From positions 33,792,001 to 33,856,000 of the forward strand of contig NC_065539.1 of the NCBI RefSeq assembly GCF_932294415.1: a stretch of DNA of 64,000 nt, given 5' to 3'. Shown here piece after piece: positions 23,201-34,530 of the stretch. The position numbers and the translations under genes are program-made. Positions within the stretch are counted from its first letter, which is position 1; each line of letters begins with the position of its first letter. Source of the stretch: Quercus robur. Its lineage: Eukaryota > Streptophyta > Magnoliopsida > Fagales > Fagaceae. The notes beneath the pieces are model-generated. The model was not told the origin of the DNA, made no database searches, and saw only the letters and a program-made list of their open reading frames with translations.

Positions 23201-24365
23201 AAGCCACCCCGATTGCTTTGGCATCAACAGGAGAGGACAAACTTGCATGGTCAGCTTCTCCCCAAGGAAATTTTGACCTTAAGAGTGCTTACAAGATGGC
23301 TATGGGAGATGAATTGATGACAACTTTTTTGGCCAACTGGATTTGGAAGTTGGATATTTTGCCAAGAATTCAAACCTTTGTTTGGATGTGTGCTCACAAT
23401 AGTATTGGTGTTCGGAAATGTCTTGGGAAAAAGGGATTTTTGGAAGATACAAGCTGTCCATTACGTAATAGGGAGACCGAATCAATCCTGCATGCCCTCT
23501 TGGATTGTGAAAAGATCAAACCTGTTTGGATTCAGTTAGGGATTTTATGGACATACCCTCTTTTTTGGACCAGGGACCTCCATGAGTGGCTGGAATCTAA
23601 TGGGAAAGAAACTGATTGTCTTAGTCCTCGAAATCCTCCTTGGAGTTCTGTCTTCCTCTTTGCTATTTGGCTTATATGGAAAAGCTGAAACAACGTGGTT
23701 TTTAAAGGGAGAAGTCAAAACCCAGCACTGGCAACGGAAATAAAGAAACAAGTAGTGGAGTTTTTTCACAATGCTTCCTCGCCCAAAAGTGTAAACCGAT
23801 TAATCCTAAGGAAAGTTAGATGGGAAAACCCACAAGTGGGGTGGATTAAAATGAACAGTATTGGGCCTGCCATTGAAAATCCGGGAATAGCTGGTTGTGG
23901 AGGAATTTTGAGAGATGAGCATGGCCACTAGATCAAGGGATTTACCAAAAAAATAGGGATCACTAATAGCTTTGTTGCTGAGCTTTGGGGTCTTAGGGAT
24001 GGACTCCTCATATACAGCAGTTGTAGTTTTGATTGTGTTTAGATTGAGTTAGATGCTAAAGCTATAATTGATGTTTTGGCCAATCCTAATTATGTAAATA
24101 ACATAGTGTCTCCTATCTTGGATGATTGCAGGCAATTGACATCAAGTCTTACTCAAGTTTGGTTTAGGCATTGCTACCGTGAAACGAATCACTGTGCTGA
24201 CAAGCTGGCCAAAATGGGATCGAGTCATAATTTAGATTTTGCTATTTTTGACAATCCACATGTGGATTTACTTTCTGTTTATGAGGATGACCTCAATGGG
24301 ATGTACTTAAACAGGCTTTGCCCCGATACTTTTGCTCTTTTTAGTTTTATGCTATCCTTTGTTAA
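20243..24365 (+). pseudogene. LINE ORF2: endonuclease, RT, zinc-binding, RNase H (broken)
   Basis: The frame starts at MNIIIWNCRGA (20243), the opening of the AP-endonuclease domain, with GDFNEP near 20650-20666. Reverse transcriptase follows, with KTPGPNGLHVGFFQRFW near 21580, IKIDLEKAYDKLEW near 21960, GIRQGDPVSPYLF near 22140 and FDDDLVLF near 22285. Then come a zinc-binding RT segment (about 23240-23540) and RNase H (GIAGCGGILRDEHGH near 23887, then ELWGLRDGL). Stops occur near 20606, 20799, 21073, 21276, 21703, 22182, 22699, 23098, 23685 and 23929, with a frameshift near 20425. The catalytic box reads FDDD, where plant LINEs usually have FADD. Confidence 0.85.
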
Positions 24366-24368
24366 CCG

Positions 24369-24398
<30 letters not shown>

Positions 24399-24400
<2 letters not shown>

Positions 24401-24767
24401 GATATGACATATGAGTAAGGCACATGATAGAGTTGAAAGGGTTTTTTTTTTTAAGGCAATCATGTTGAAGTTGGGTTTTGCGGATGCTTGGGTAAACGTA
24501 AATCTATTGATGCAATGTGTATGAGTATCTACTGTGAAGTTGGGTTTTGCGGATGGTTGGGAAAATCTGTTGATTCCTTGTTAGCTCGAGTTTGGAAAGA
24601 GAAATATTTTCCAAATGAGAGTTTTATGAGTTCAAATTGGGTCATTAGGCAGCCCGTCTTATACATAGCATAGTGTTTTATCTAGAAGCCGAAGGCCTCT
24701 ACTTGAACAAGGAACAAGGTGGAGAACCTTAATGGTTTTTTCTTAAAAAAAAAAAAAAAAAAAAATT
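24399..24767 (+). mobile_element. Older LINE, right part
   Basis: After the second copy of the target duplication the RT reading resumes with FKAIMLKLGFADAWV (about 24452-24500). It then jumps to the zinc-binding segment LLARVWKEKYFPNESFM (about 24580-24630), so part of RT is deleted. An A-run at 24747-24765 may be the original tail. The two parts of the older LINE together are only about 500 bp and carry stops. Confidence 0.7.
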
Positions 24768-24971
24768 TATGAAGAGAACGTTAATGGTTGTATAGGAAAC
24801 GTTTATGCTTGAGCTATTGCTTGACCAATAGAAAATAGTATTTGGAGACAAAAACAAGAAATTAATAGTATTTTTGTTTAGTAGAAAACACTTGTCTTTA
24901 GTATTTCATAGTTTTCATGTGTTTTTTTTTTTTTTTTATAATTTGTACAGTTAAAAAAAAAAGAAAAAGAA

Positions 24972-25044
24972 CGCCCACCGTGGGGCTCGAACCCACGACC
25001 ACAAGGTTAAGAGCCTTGCGCTCTACCAACTGAGCTAGACGGGC
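24972..25044 (-). tRNA. tRNA-Lys(CTT)
   Basis: On the minus strand a 73-base cloverleaf reads GCCCGTCTAGCTCAGTTGGT at its 5' end, with anticodon loop CTCTTAA (anticodon CTT) and T-arm GGTTCGAGCCC. The acceptor stem (GCCCGTC with GGTGGGC) pairs with two G-U pairs, and the discriminator base is G. The A-box TAGCTCAGTTGG and B-box GGTTCGAGC are intact and no intron is present. A run of T lies just downstream on the minus strand (A-run at 24954-24962 on the plus strand), serving as the Pol III terminator. Confidence 0.96.
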
Positions 25045-25288
25045 TTGGTTGTCAGAATTCATTGTATATAATATTTAACCATTTTACTTTATCACCATAC
25101 TGGTTAGTAGTCACTAGCTAGAGTGAGTCTGTTTCTACCGGTGCTATTCACTGTATTCAGTAGTCCCGTTTCTTTATTTTCTTTTAGTATAGAATGACGA
25201 AAATGCCACTCTACCAAAATACGTGGCTTAAACCTTTTGGTTGTTTCTTTCTTCATCCAACAGCACCCCATCCGTACATCCTAACCTC

Positions 25289-25298
25289 TATATAAAAG
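25289..25298 (+). promoter_or_regulatory. TATA box of the 25405 gene
   Basis: TATATAAAAG lies about 116 bp before the ATG, a normal distance allowing an 80-90 base 5' UTR. The leader is rich in GA/AAAG repeats just before the start codon. Confidence 0.7.
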
Positions 25299-25404
25299 GA
25301 AAATCCCCCAGCTTCAAAATTCACATTCCCTCCAAAAAGCCACAGAATCCTACATATAAAAAACAAGCAAGAAAGAGAGAAAAAAAGAAAGAAAGAGGAA
25401 GAAA

Positions 25405-26739
25405 ATGAGTAAAGAAAATAAGCCAGAAGAGGCAGAGGCAGTCTCCCAAGACTTATCAGTGGATGATCAGCCTCCCTTTGATAACCGCTTTGCCATGCTC
25501 CACCTCAACGGCTTCAACTGCCACCACCACCACCAACACCAACCTTGCACCACTTGCGGCTGCCTCTGCTCGGCCTCCAACCCTATGAAACGACGTTCCC
25601 CCTCGTCGTCTTCTTCTTTCCAAGACCCACTCAACGCCTTCTCCTCAGACTCTGAGCCTAAGCCCAAGAAGCTCTTCCAAGACCCGGTTCTCCGCCGCAC
25701 CGTTTCTGACCCGGATCCTTTCTCATCTGGGTCGGGTTTTCAAGCACCCAACCCGAACAATTCCCTGTCTCCAGAGCAGCATCCGAGTTCGACGGGTACT
25801 GTCAACGTCGTTCCGGTTACTCCGTCTTCGAATCCCGGGTTGCCGCCTCTTCCGCCGACTCTGCGCCGGACGATTTCTGACCCGACTCCGTCTCCGGCGA
25901 AGACCTATTCAAGGTCCTCGAGTTCTGGGGATGTGAGTGTGGATTTGACTAAGGAAGACACTCCCAACTCTAACTCCAATTCCAAGGTTTATACTTTTTC
26001 TTATTTTAGGTTCTTGAATTTAATGTGAAAAATTGTAATCTTTTCATGGATTGTGAATATATTTCATTGACTGTAATGGTTTTGGCCTATAGAAGAGGCT
26101 GAGAAGGATGAAGGACTGTATGAGAGAGATGAGCAAGTGGTGTGAAGAAGTCATGCGTGAACAAGAAGATGCAGAAGAAGAAGAAGAAGAAGAGCAAGAA
26201 CAAGAACAAGATGAAGAACAAGAAGATACTAATGTTCATGCCGTAACAAAGGTTTTGTCTTTAGCTTCTCAAGATTTTATTCATTGTTTTCTGTTTGGCT
26301 CCCAAGAAATTGGAGAATATGTAAAAAGATAAAGAAAAATATAAAATCTTTGGTTCTTAATTAATTGTCATTTTGTTTCTAGAAATGATAACTCACGGGC
26401 CATTATATTAGGGTCATTCAGCTAGAAAAATGGTTCTCGTTCTTGGTACCAATTAATTTCTTCTATCTATATATATGGTACACATATTCTCAGACACCAG
26501 GCAGAGTATGCATTCGTTTTTATTTCCTTTTCTATTTGATTTTTATGTGAATTCTGTAGTGGGTAATAATCTATGCAAATTCATTTTTGTTTCAGAATAA
26601 TTCTGCGCAAGACTTAGAAGAATCTGTGTTCGTGGAAAGGGTTGGGGAGGAGGGCCTAACTGTCCATTTCAAGTGTCCATGTGGCAAAGGCTATCAGATT
26701 CTTCTTTCTGGAAGGAACTGTTACTACAAGCTCATGTAG
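25405..26739 (+). CDS. Plant protein of unknown function, three exons
   Basis: Exons 25405-25986, 26093-26251 and 26596-26739 join in phase 0 with GT-AG borders to give 294 residues. Exon 1 encodes a long disordered region with a His-rich patch, a CTTCGCLC cysteine cluster, many SP/TP sites, and two near-identical boxes, LRRTVSDPDP and LRRTISDPTP, which look like basophilic-kinase sites. Exon 2 encodes a basic start (KRLRRMKDCMREMSKWCEEV), then an acidic Glu/Gln run that could form a coiled coil. Exon 3 encodes a compact conserved-looking C-terminus with VHFKCPCGKGYQILLSGRNC. I recognise this as a plant-type arrangement but cannot name the family or function. The ATG is the first after the TATA box. 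Confidence 0.85.
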
Positions 26740-27131
26740 AAAAGCCAATACCCTGTACTGATAGAGTTACTAATCATACTTGCTTTTCATTTTTTTTTTT
26801 TTTTTTTTTTGCCTATTGAATTCTTTAGAGTTTAGATGATACCCACATCAGTCACACTGCACAAGATCCTTATGCTTTTTAATTTTCTGTGTGAGATTTT
26901 TTGGGAGTAATTACCTCTTCATATATGTACCTATTATTCTTGGGTTTCAATTCCTTTCCTATGATTTTTTTAGATGGAACCCACACCAGTTAGAGTACTT
27001 GTAATTTTACCTTTTTAGAAGATGTGCCAATTTTAGATGTAAATGAATGCAATTCCCTTATATGCTACTTTCGTTTTGCAATTAATTTTATGTTTTGATG
27101 AATAGTATTAGATTTTTCATTTTTGTGATCA
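26740..27131 (+). other. 3' flank of the 25405 gene
   Basis: This is non-coding and T-rich, including a T-run near 26790-26810. It probably contains the 3' UTR and poly(A) site; no other gene is seen. Confidence 0.4.
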
Positions 27132-28055
27132 TCTATATATATAATAATAGGTAAAGTAGAGAGAAAATCCAATTAAATTTTAAATTGGAATTCAATTAGA
27201 GTCTAATTTTCCGTCATGTGTCTCATCTAATCTAAATTTTAGAATTTTGTGCCAAGTGAGTTAATTTAGTGTAAAAATTGAATTTCAATTAGAGTTTAAT
27301 TTTGCGCCACATATTCCATCTAATCTAAATTTTTAAATTTTTATGCCAAATTAGTTAATTTAGTGTAAAAAACGAGGAGTCCAATATAATAAACCATAAA
27401 AAACATAATTGTATAACTAAAAAGAATTCAAATTTATAATTCATCTATATATATTAATAGGAAAAGTTTAGAGAAAATTGAATTAGAATTTCAAATTATA
27501 ATCCAATTTTGTGCCATATGTTTAAATTTATGTGGGAACTACACCATAATTATCCATTTAAGCTTGTGCCATGTGCTTACTTAAGTTTTTTAATCTTTGT
27601 GTCAAGTAAGTTAATAAGTGCAAAATACTAAAAATCTAATATTAATGAACTATATATATATATATATATATTTTAAAATATCACATATACTCAATAAAAA
27701 TCACCACATGTTTCTCAAAAAATAAATAAGATAAAAATCACCACATAACAAAAATTACCACACATTCTATCTTATTAAAAATTAGAAAAAAAAAAGATCA
27801 TAAGTAGTATTAAATTTAGGTAAGAATTTTAATATGTGACTAATTACGTTTACTTTAAAAAAAATAATTTGACTAATTATCTATATTTTATAATAAAAAT
27901 TGTGTTTAATTTTAAATGTATTTATATGTATGCATGAATGCATGTGTTACATGCTTTAAAAAAAATTAATTTGACTAATTATTTATATTTTATAATAAAA
28001 ATTTTGTTTAATTTTAAATGCAACCATGCGTTTGCACATGGAGTTACATGCTAGT
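27132..28055 (+). mobile_element. Non-autonomous Helitron
   Basis: It starts TC (27132) preceded by A and ends CTAGT (28051-28055) followed by T, the expected A^T insertion. A small hairpin with stem ccatg/catgg lies about a dozen bases before CTAGT. A second 5'-like terminus (A|TCTATATATATTAATAGG) starts at 27444, so one copy may have inserted in or recombined with another. The last 210 bp contain a tandem duplication of about 110 bp (27846 onward and 27958 onward). It is very AT-rich with no coding sequence. A relative lies at 3223-3527. Confidence 0.7.
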
Positions 28056-29630
<1,575 letters not shown>

Positions 29631-29636
29631 GAGAGG

Positions 29637-29792
29637 AAATCAAATTTCTAATCCATCTAGGAATTATAAAAGAAGAAGAATTATATGGTAAAAATGAGAG
29701 AGAGAGAGAGAGAATTTTCAATATTGAGGAAATTAAATTTCTAATCGATCTAGGAATTATAAAAGAAGAAGAATTATTAGGTAAAAATTAAG
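29637..29792 (+). repeat. 93-bp tandem duplication
   Basis: The segment with 'aaatttctaatc.atctagg' and 'gaattataaaagaagaagaa' occurs at about 29642-29697 and again at about 29735-29790, offset by 93 bp. A GA run lies between the copies. The copies are nearly identical, so the duplication is recent. Confidence 0.8.
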
Positions 29793-30599
29793 ATGCATGT
29801 TTATTTAAAAAAAAAAAAAAAAAAAAACCAAATGTAGGAAAAAAACACGCACACACAAAACATTGGCCTTTTGTGTTTTGTTACTTTATCCAAAGAAACA
29901 AAGAGGAAGTTGATGCTTTAGCAATTTTTAGGATAGATACAAAAACTTAATTATTGCTATCACTAGTATAATTCATGAAGATTATATGTAAGCTAATTTT
30001 TTTAGAAATAATTAAAGCTAAATTATAAAATAAATAATAATAATAAATTATAAAATAAGTAAATAATTTTAATAAAAAATTACTTTAAGTTTTAATTTTT
30101 TAGAGTTTAGACTTTATTAGTGTTTATCTATTTTTATATTTAAAAATTATCTTTGTGCTTTGTGTTAATTTCTTGATATGAGATGTGGTATGAGTTTGAT
30201 TGTTCCTATTTGGGCTATTTTTAATTTATGCCATAACTAACACAAACAATAATAAACAAGATATAGTTCATCAATACTGATTTTTTCCTAGTGATAGTCT
30301 AATTAAAACAAATCAAAAAATTCACAAAATAAATACAATAACCAAACCCCAAAAATCAAAACATACATAAAAAAGTTCAAAATTTGAGAATTAAAAAAAA
30401 AAAAAAAAAAACTTACATAAGAGAACCAAGAACTTAAATGGGGGTTAAGTATTTTGCTTTTTTATAGTAAATTCTCTTTGTCATAATATTCTGCATGCAA
30501 ATTCAGAAGCAAAGAACAATATGTAAGATGAATTTATTAAATTAAAACATAAGTGGAAAAAAAAAACAAAAAAAAACAAAGTGAGTGTATTGTGTGGGA

Positions 30600-31430
30600 T
30601 TTAATTATAGGAGTGACTTATTAGTTAAGATGGATTGTATTGAAAAACCATGACTGAATATATATAAGTTCTGAAAATTTTGATAATAAATTTTTAGTTG
30701 GAGTAGAATTTAAATTTCTAAAATTTAGATGATAACATTTTATCTAAATTGAATTATTGTTAAATCTTATTCCTTAGTCAAGAGGCTTGTAGTTTAATAT
30801 TTTTTATAAAATATTAATTTAATAAGATACAACTTGAGGAAAAAAAAAAACAAAAACAAAAACAAAAATGTGGGTTGTGAGGAATTTAAGTTAAAAAAAT
30901 CTTAATAATAGACTTTTAGTTTGAATAGAATCCCTTAGTCAAGAGCCTTTTTGATTAATATCCTAATAAAATATTAATTTAATAAGATGCAACTTGAAGA
31001 AAAACATTAAAAAAAAAATGAGGGTTGTGTGGGATTTAAGTTTAGAAAATTTTTATAATAGACTTTATTTTTGAATAAAATTTAAATTTGTTGAAATTAA
31101 AATGATAAAGTTTTATCTAAATTAAACCGTTATTAAATATTATCCCTTAATTTGAGAAAATATATCCTAACAAATAATATAGAATTAATTTACTAATTAA
31201 CTGTTTTTAAAATGTTGATAATAGATTTTTAGTTGGAGTATAATTAAATTTCTAAAATTTAGATGATAAAGTTTTATCCTTAGTCAAAACATGGGTTGTT
31301 CTTTTTTTTTTTTTTAGAAAGAAAACATGGGTTGTTGTGTGAGATTTAAGTTTAGAAATTTTTTATAATAGAATTTTAGTTTGAATGGAATTTAAATTTG
31401 TTGAAATTTAAATTGAACCATCAAATATAA
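30600..31430 (+). repeat. Decayed tandem array in AT-rich DNA
   Basis: Several diverged copies recur of a segment containing 'gtgtgggatttaag', 'ataatagacttttagtttgaatag' and 'ccttagtcaagag...aatattaatttaataagat.caacttga'. They appear near 30600-30840, 30885-30995, 31020-31150, 31210-31280 and 31325-31420. Unit boundaries and period vary. No coding sequence or superfamily is recognised. Confidence 0.55.
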
Positions 31431-31895
31431 AGCAATAATACCTCGATAAAAAAATTATTTTCTAACATACCAATTGTGCTATAATGACATTTGTAGTTAC
31501 ATGCATCAAGAATTTTGTATCTAATGGATCTACAATATAAGTACTTGAGTTTTGTAAGTAATTTGCAGTATTGTAAACAATAATATTAATGATTAAAAAA
31601 TGTTAGAAGTAGTTTTTACCTTTGGAAGATTGTTGAATACCTTTTCGTACACTATATTTTTAGTGTATCATTGTTCTTTATTAAAATTTTCAGAAAGTCA
31701 AAACCAAAATTTTCTTAGTAATAGTCTAGAAAAAATATCTAAACACTCACAAACTAAATATATAGAATAACCAAAACCCAAAAAGAAAAAAAAATCCAAA
31801 ATTAATAAAAAATTAATTTAACATGTGATTAAATTTACTATAATTTGGTGAAGCCACTTGGCGTAACTACAACTTCTAAACCCGACTTATATACA

Positions 31896-32412
31896 TGCGT
31901 GTGTGTGTGGGGCAGGTGGGTAGAGAGTTCTAAGAGAAGGAACCCTTGACTAGATCAACCCGAAGAGTAATTAAGGCCTAGCTATCTAACAAACTAGGCC
32001 CAGCCCAATCAAGACAACCTAAGCATTTGGCGGACTAGGAAAACTTAGGATTACGGCCCGCCTGAGGAGGCTAAGGAACAATGCTTCTTGGGAGATAGGA
32101 GGAAGGCCATAAGAGCTAAGGTTGAAAAACCAAGGAGGACCGTGATGATGCACAAACAAAAGAGAGAGGAAACTTCAAGATAAAATATATGTCACCTCTG
32201 CATTAAATGCCTTCCAACAATTCATTCTGCCGCATTAATGACAAAATAACCTCTAAACAGTGTCTTCATAGCCTATATCCTACTCTACCACCATCAACAA
32301 GGCAGTGATAGGACAAGTATCCAAAGAAAGATCAGTAACCCTCCAAGTGGAAGGTTGAGATGCAATTCAATGGCTATAAAAGGAGGGAATATCCCACTTA
32401 AGAGGGGATCAG

Positions 32413-32499
<87 letters not shown>

Positions 32500-32764
32500 T
32501 GTAACACTAAGAACTAAGTTTTCCTAGAACAAGTGATCCTCGGCTAGTCTGAGGAGCGACTTTAATAAGAATCTTTTTCTTCTTAATTAAACTTTTGTCA
32601 AATGTTATCTTTGTTGTTAATCCCGCTTCTTTAATCATTAAGCCATAGTTCAAAGGAATCAAAGTGTTGGCATGCACTCCTATCTTTACAAATTAGTTGT
32701 ATTGGGTTCCCTTCTTAGCCCATTCTAATTGGGTTGGGCTTGGGATCTAGTTTTACCCTATACA
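31896..32764 (+). mobile_element. Solo LTR, 869 bp
   Basis: TG...CA ends (TGCGTGTGTG...CCCTATACA) are flanked by the 5-bp repeat ataca (31891-31895 and 32765-32769). It shares blocks with the two units of the 3528-5121 element, including the 'cattaaatgcc...cgcattaatga' block, the 'tcctcggct...ctgaggag' block, and the final 'ttgtattgggtt...gggcttggg'. A TATA-like 'ggctataaaagg' lies near 32369. A (AG)39 tract at 32419-32496 has expanded inside it. It is a lone LTR with no interior. Confidence 0.65.
32419..32496 (+). repeat. (AG)39 microsatellite
   Basis: A pure AG dinucleotide run lies within the solo LTR, downstream of its TATA-like box. Confidence 0.95.
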
Positions 32765-33082
32765 ATACACACTATTAATAATAGGAAGGATTCACTGTTT
32801 GAGTTTCAAAATTTTGAGTACTAAAATACCCTCATACAAATTCTTAAATTCTCTAAAATATCCCTATCTTTAGTTAGAAAATTTTAAATTAAAAAAATAC
32901 AAACTGGTTAAAAGAGTAATTTATAGTTCCTAAGTTTTAGGTTTTTTTTCTTTTATCTTTATCTTCTCCATTCAGTCTAAAACTTAGGAGTAGGAAACTA
33001 TCTTTATCTCATTTTTAAATATTATTCCATGTTATCTTACCTCAAAATACAAACGATTATTTATATATCACTTTTAAACATT

Positions 33083-33125
33083 ACTAGCATCATTACACGC
33101 GTTTCACACGTGCTATGAGACTTTT
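33083..33125 (-). mobile_element. Helitron 3' terminus, minus strand (partner end not found)
   Basis: On the minus strand 'agcacgtgtgaaacgcgtgtaatgatgCTAGT' ends at 33083. This is the hairpin-plus-CTAGT layout seen at the other Helitron ends here. The following base is A rather than T and I could not place the 5' end, so only this terminus is annotated. Confidence 0.4.
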
Positions 33126-33355
33126 TATTTTATTTTGAGTTTAATATAATTTTTCAATTTGAATTTGTCTATTGTTAGTGGGTTTATACATGAAGGACTT
33201 TTTAAGAAACTATTTGAAATCTAGTTTTTAGGAAAAAATGTTTCAAACGTGCGTGAGATATATTTAAATTGAGATTGTGCTAAGTTTTAGGAAAAAAGTT
33301 TCATGGTAGTTTTTTTTTTGTTTTTGAATTTTGTTGAATAACAATTTTAACCCAT

Positions 33356-33519
33356 TATTTTATTTTATTTATTTATTTTTTGATACAAGATAGAATTCTA
33401 CTCTAGCCTAATCTAAGTGTATATATGTGTGAAGTTCTCTCCTGGAGACTTGAACCCCAGCCCTTGCCCTCTACACTCCACAAGCATTTATACTTGTGGA
33501 GTGACCGGTGCGGTGGTCC
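33356..33519 (-). mobile_element. tRNA-related SINE
   Basis: Reading the minus strand from 33519, there is a GC-richer head, then a B-box-like GGTTCAAGTCTCC near 33457-33445. A body with 'cttagattaggctagagtagaattctatcttgta' follows, then an A/TA-rich tail (plus-strand T-rich 33354-33383). The layout and sequence resemble plant SINEs of the Au type, from memory. The A-box is not clear. Confidence 0.6.
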
Positions 33520-33583
33520 CATTTTTTATTTTTAAGAATAAGGATTATTTAATTAAATTTGAGATATTTTTGATATTTTATGA

Positions 33584-33984
33584 AGTCATAATTAATTTTC
33601 TGAATTTTCTTAATATACAGAAATAACACTAAAACAACAATCAACCACATGATATTAGTGGTAAAAAGGAGTCTATGATTGCTTATGCTCTTAGAAAATT
33701 TTAAATTAAACTGTATCTTTTGCTGCAAATTCAAGGGGAACCGTTGAGAGAGTCGAATAGACTCTTCCATTTCTGTGTGTAGAAAGTCATAATTAACTTT
33801 CTGAATTCTCTTAACATACAGAGATAATACTAAAACAACAATCAACCACATGATATTAGTGGTAAAAAGGAGTCTATGATTGCTTATGCTCTTAAATTTT
33901 TTTAAATTACACTGTATCCTTTGCTACAAATTCAAGGAGAACCGTTGAGAGAGCCTGATAGACTCTTCCATTTCCATGCATAGT
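33584..33984 (+). repeat. 201-bp tandem duplication
   Basis: Two copies at about 33584-33783 and 33785-33984 are offset by about 201 bp and roughly 90% identical. The block aaaacaacaatcaaccacat starts at 33631 and 33832. The minus-strand 100-codon open frame spanning them is a product of the duplication and repeats itself. Confidence 0.85.
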
Positions 33985-34530
33985 AAAGTAAACAACAAAA
34001 CATCGTTTTCTTGATGATTAAGGTCTGAAATTTTTTTATCGAAAAATAGAAATCCACATGTGACTCCTCCCCTTACCTCAATTGAACAATCTACTCGGAA
34101 ACAGGGGGCGCGTGAAGGCGCATGTGATCTTGGTGGGCCCATTCAGATCCCACTGGGTAAAACAACAAACAACCTAGGAAAAACAAGGTATCATCAGCCT
34201 GGAACCCATTTTTTTTCTAAACTTATTCAATTTCAATTTGCAAAACCCACACTCTTCTAGAGACTAGATCTCTCTCTCCACTCTTACCCATAAATATCAT
34301 ATTCTTTCTTCTCTTTTGAGCAATTCACAAAAGTGGGTTTTCCATCTTACATTATACTCTGTGTCTCCAATACATAAAAGTTTTTGGTTCCTCGTTCTTC
34401 TCAAGGTCAAACTCTCTATTTTGCATAAACAATCTGGCAAACAGATAGTACCTGAGTTCCAAAAGTTTATTTTCTTGATTACAGATTTTAAGGTCTTAAT
34501 TTCAGTCTAAATCCCAATACCAACAAAACC

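Larger units (their letters stand above)
18109..24398 (+). mobile_element. Near full-length L1-type LINE, 6.3 kb
   Basis: The element is bounded by an 8-bp target duplication, tggatatg (18101-18108 and 24399-24406). It has a G-rich start (gggg), a roughly 217-bp 5' UTR, ORF1 (18326-19615), ORF2 (about 20243-24365) and a 29-base A-tail (24370-24398). This is the standard plan of plant L1-clade non-LTR retrotransposons with an RNase H domain. ORF1 is open from start to stop. ORF2 has scattered stops and at least one frameshift, so the copy is dead but not ancient. It sits inside an older LINE on the same strand. Confidence 0.88.

Noticed and set aside
33549-33851. 100-codon minus-strand frame that repeats itself
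   Set aside because: It arises from the 201-bp tandem duplication; no start context, introns or known motif.
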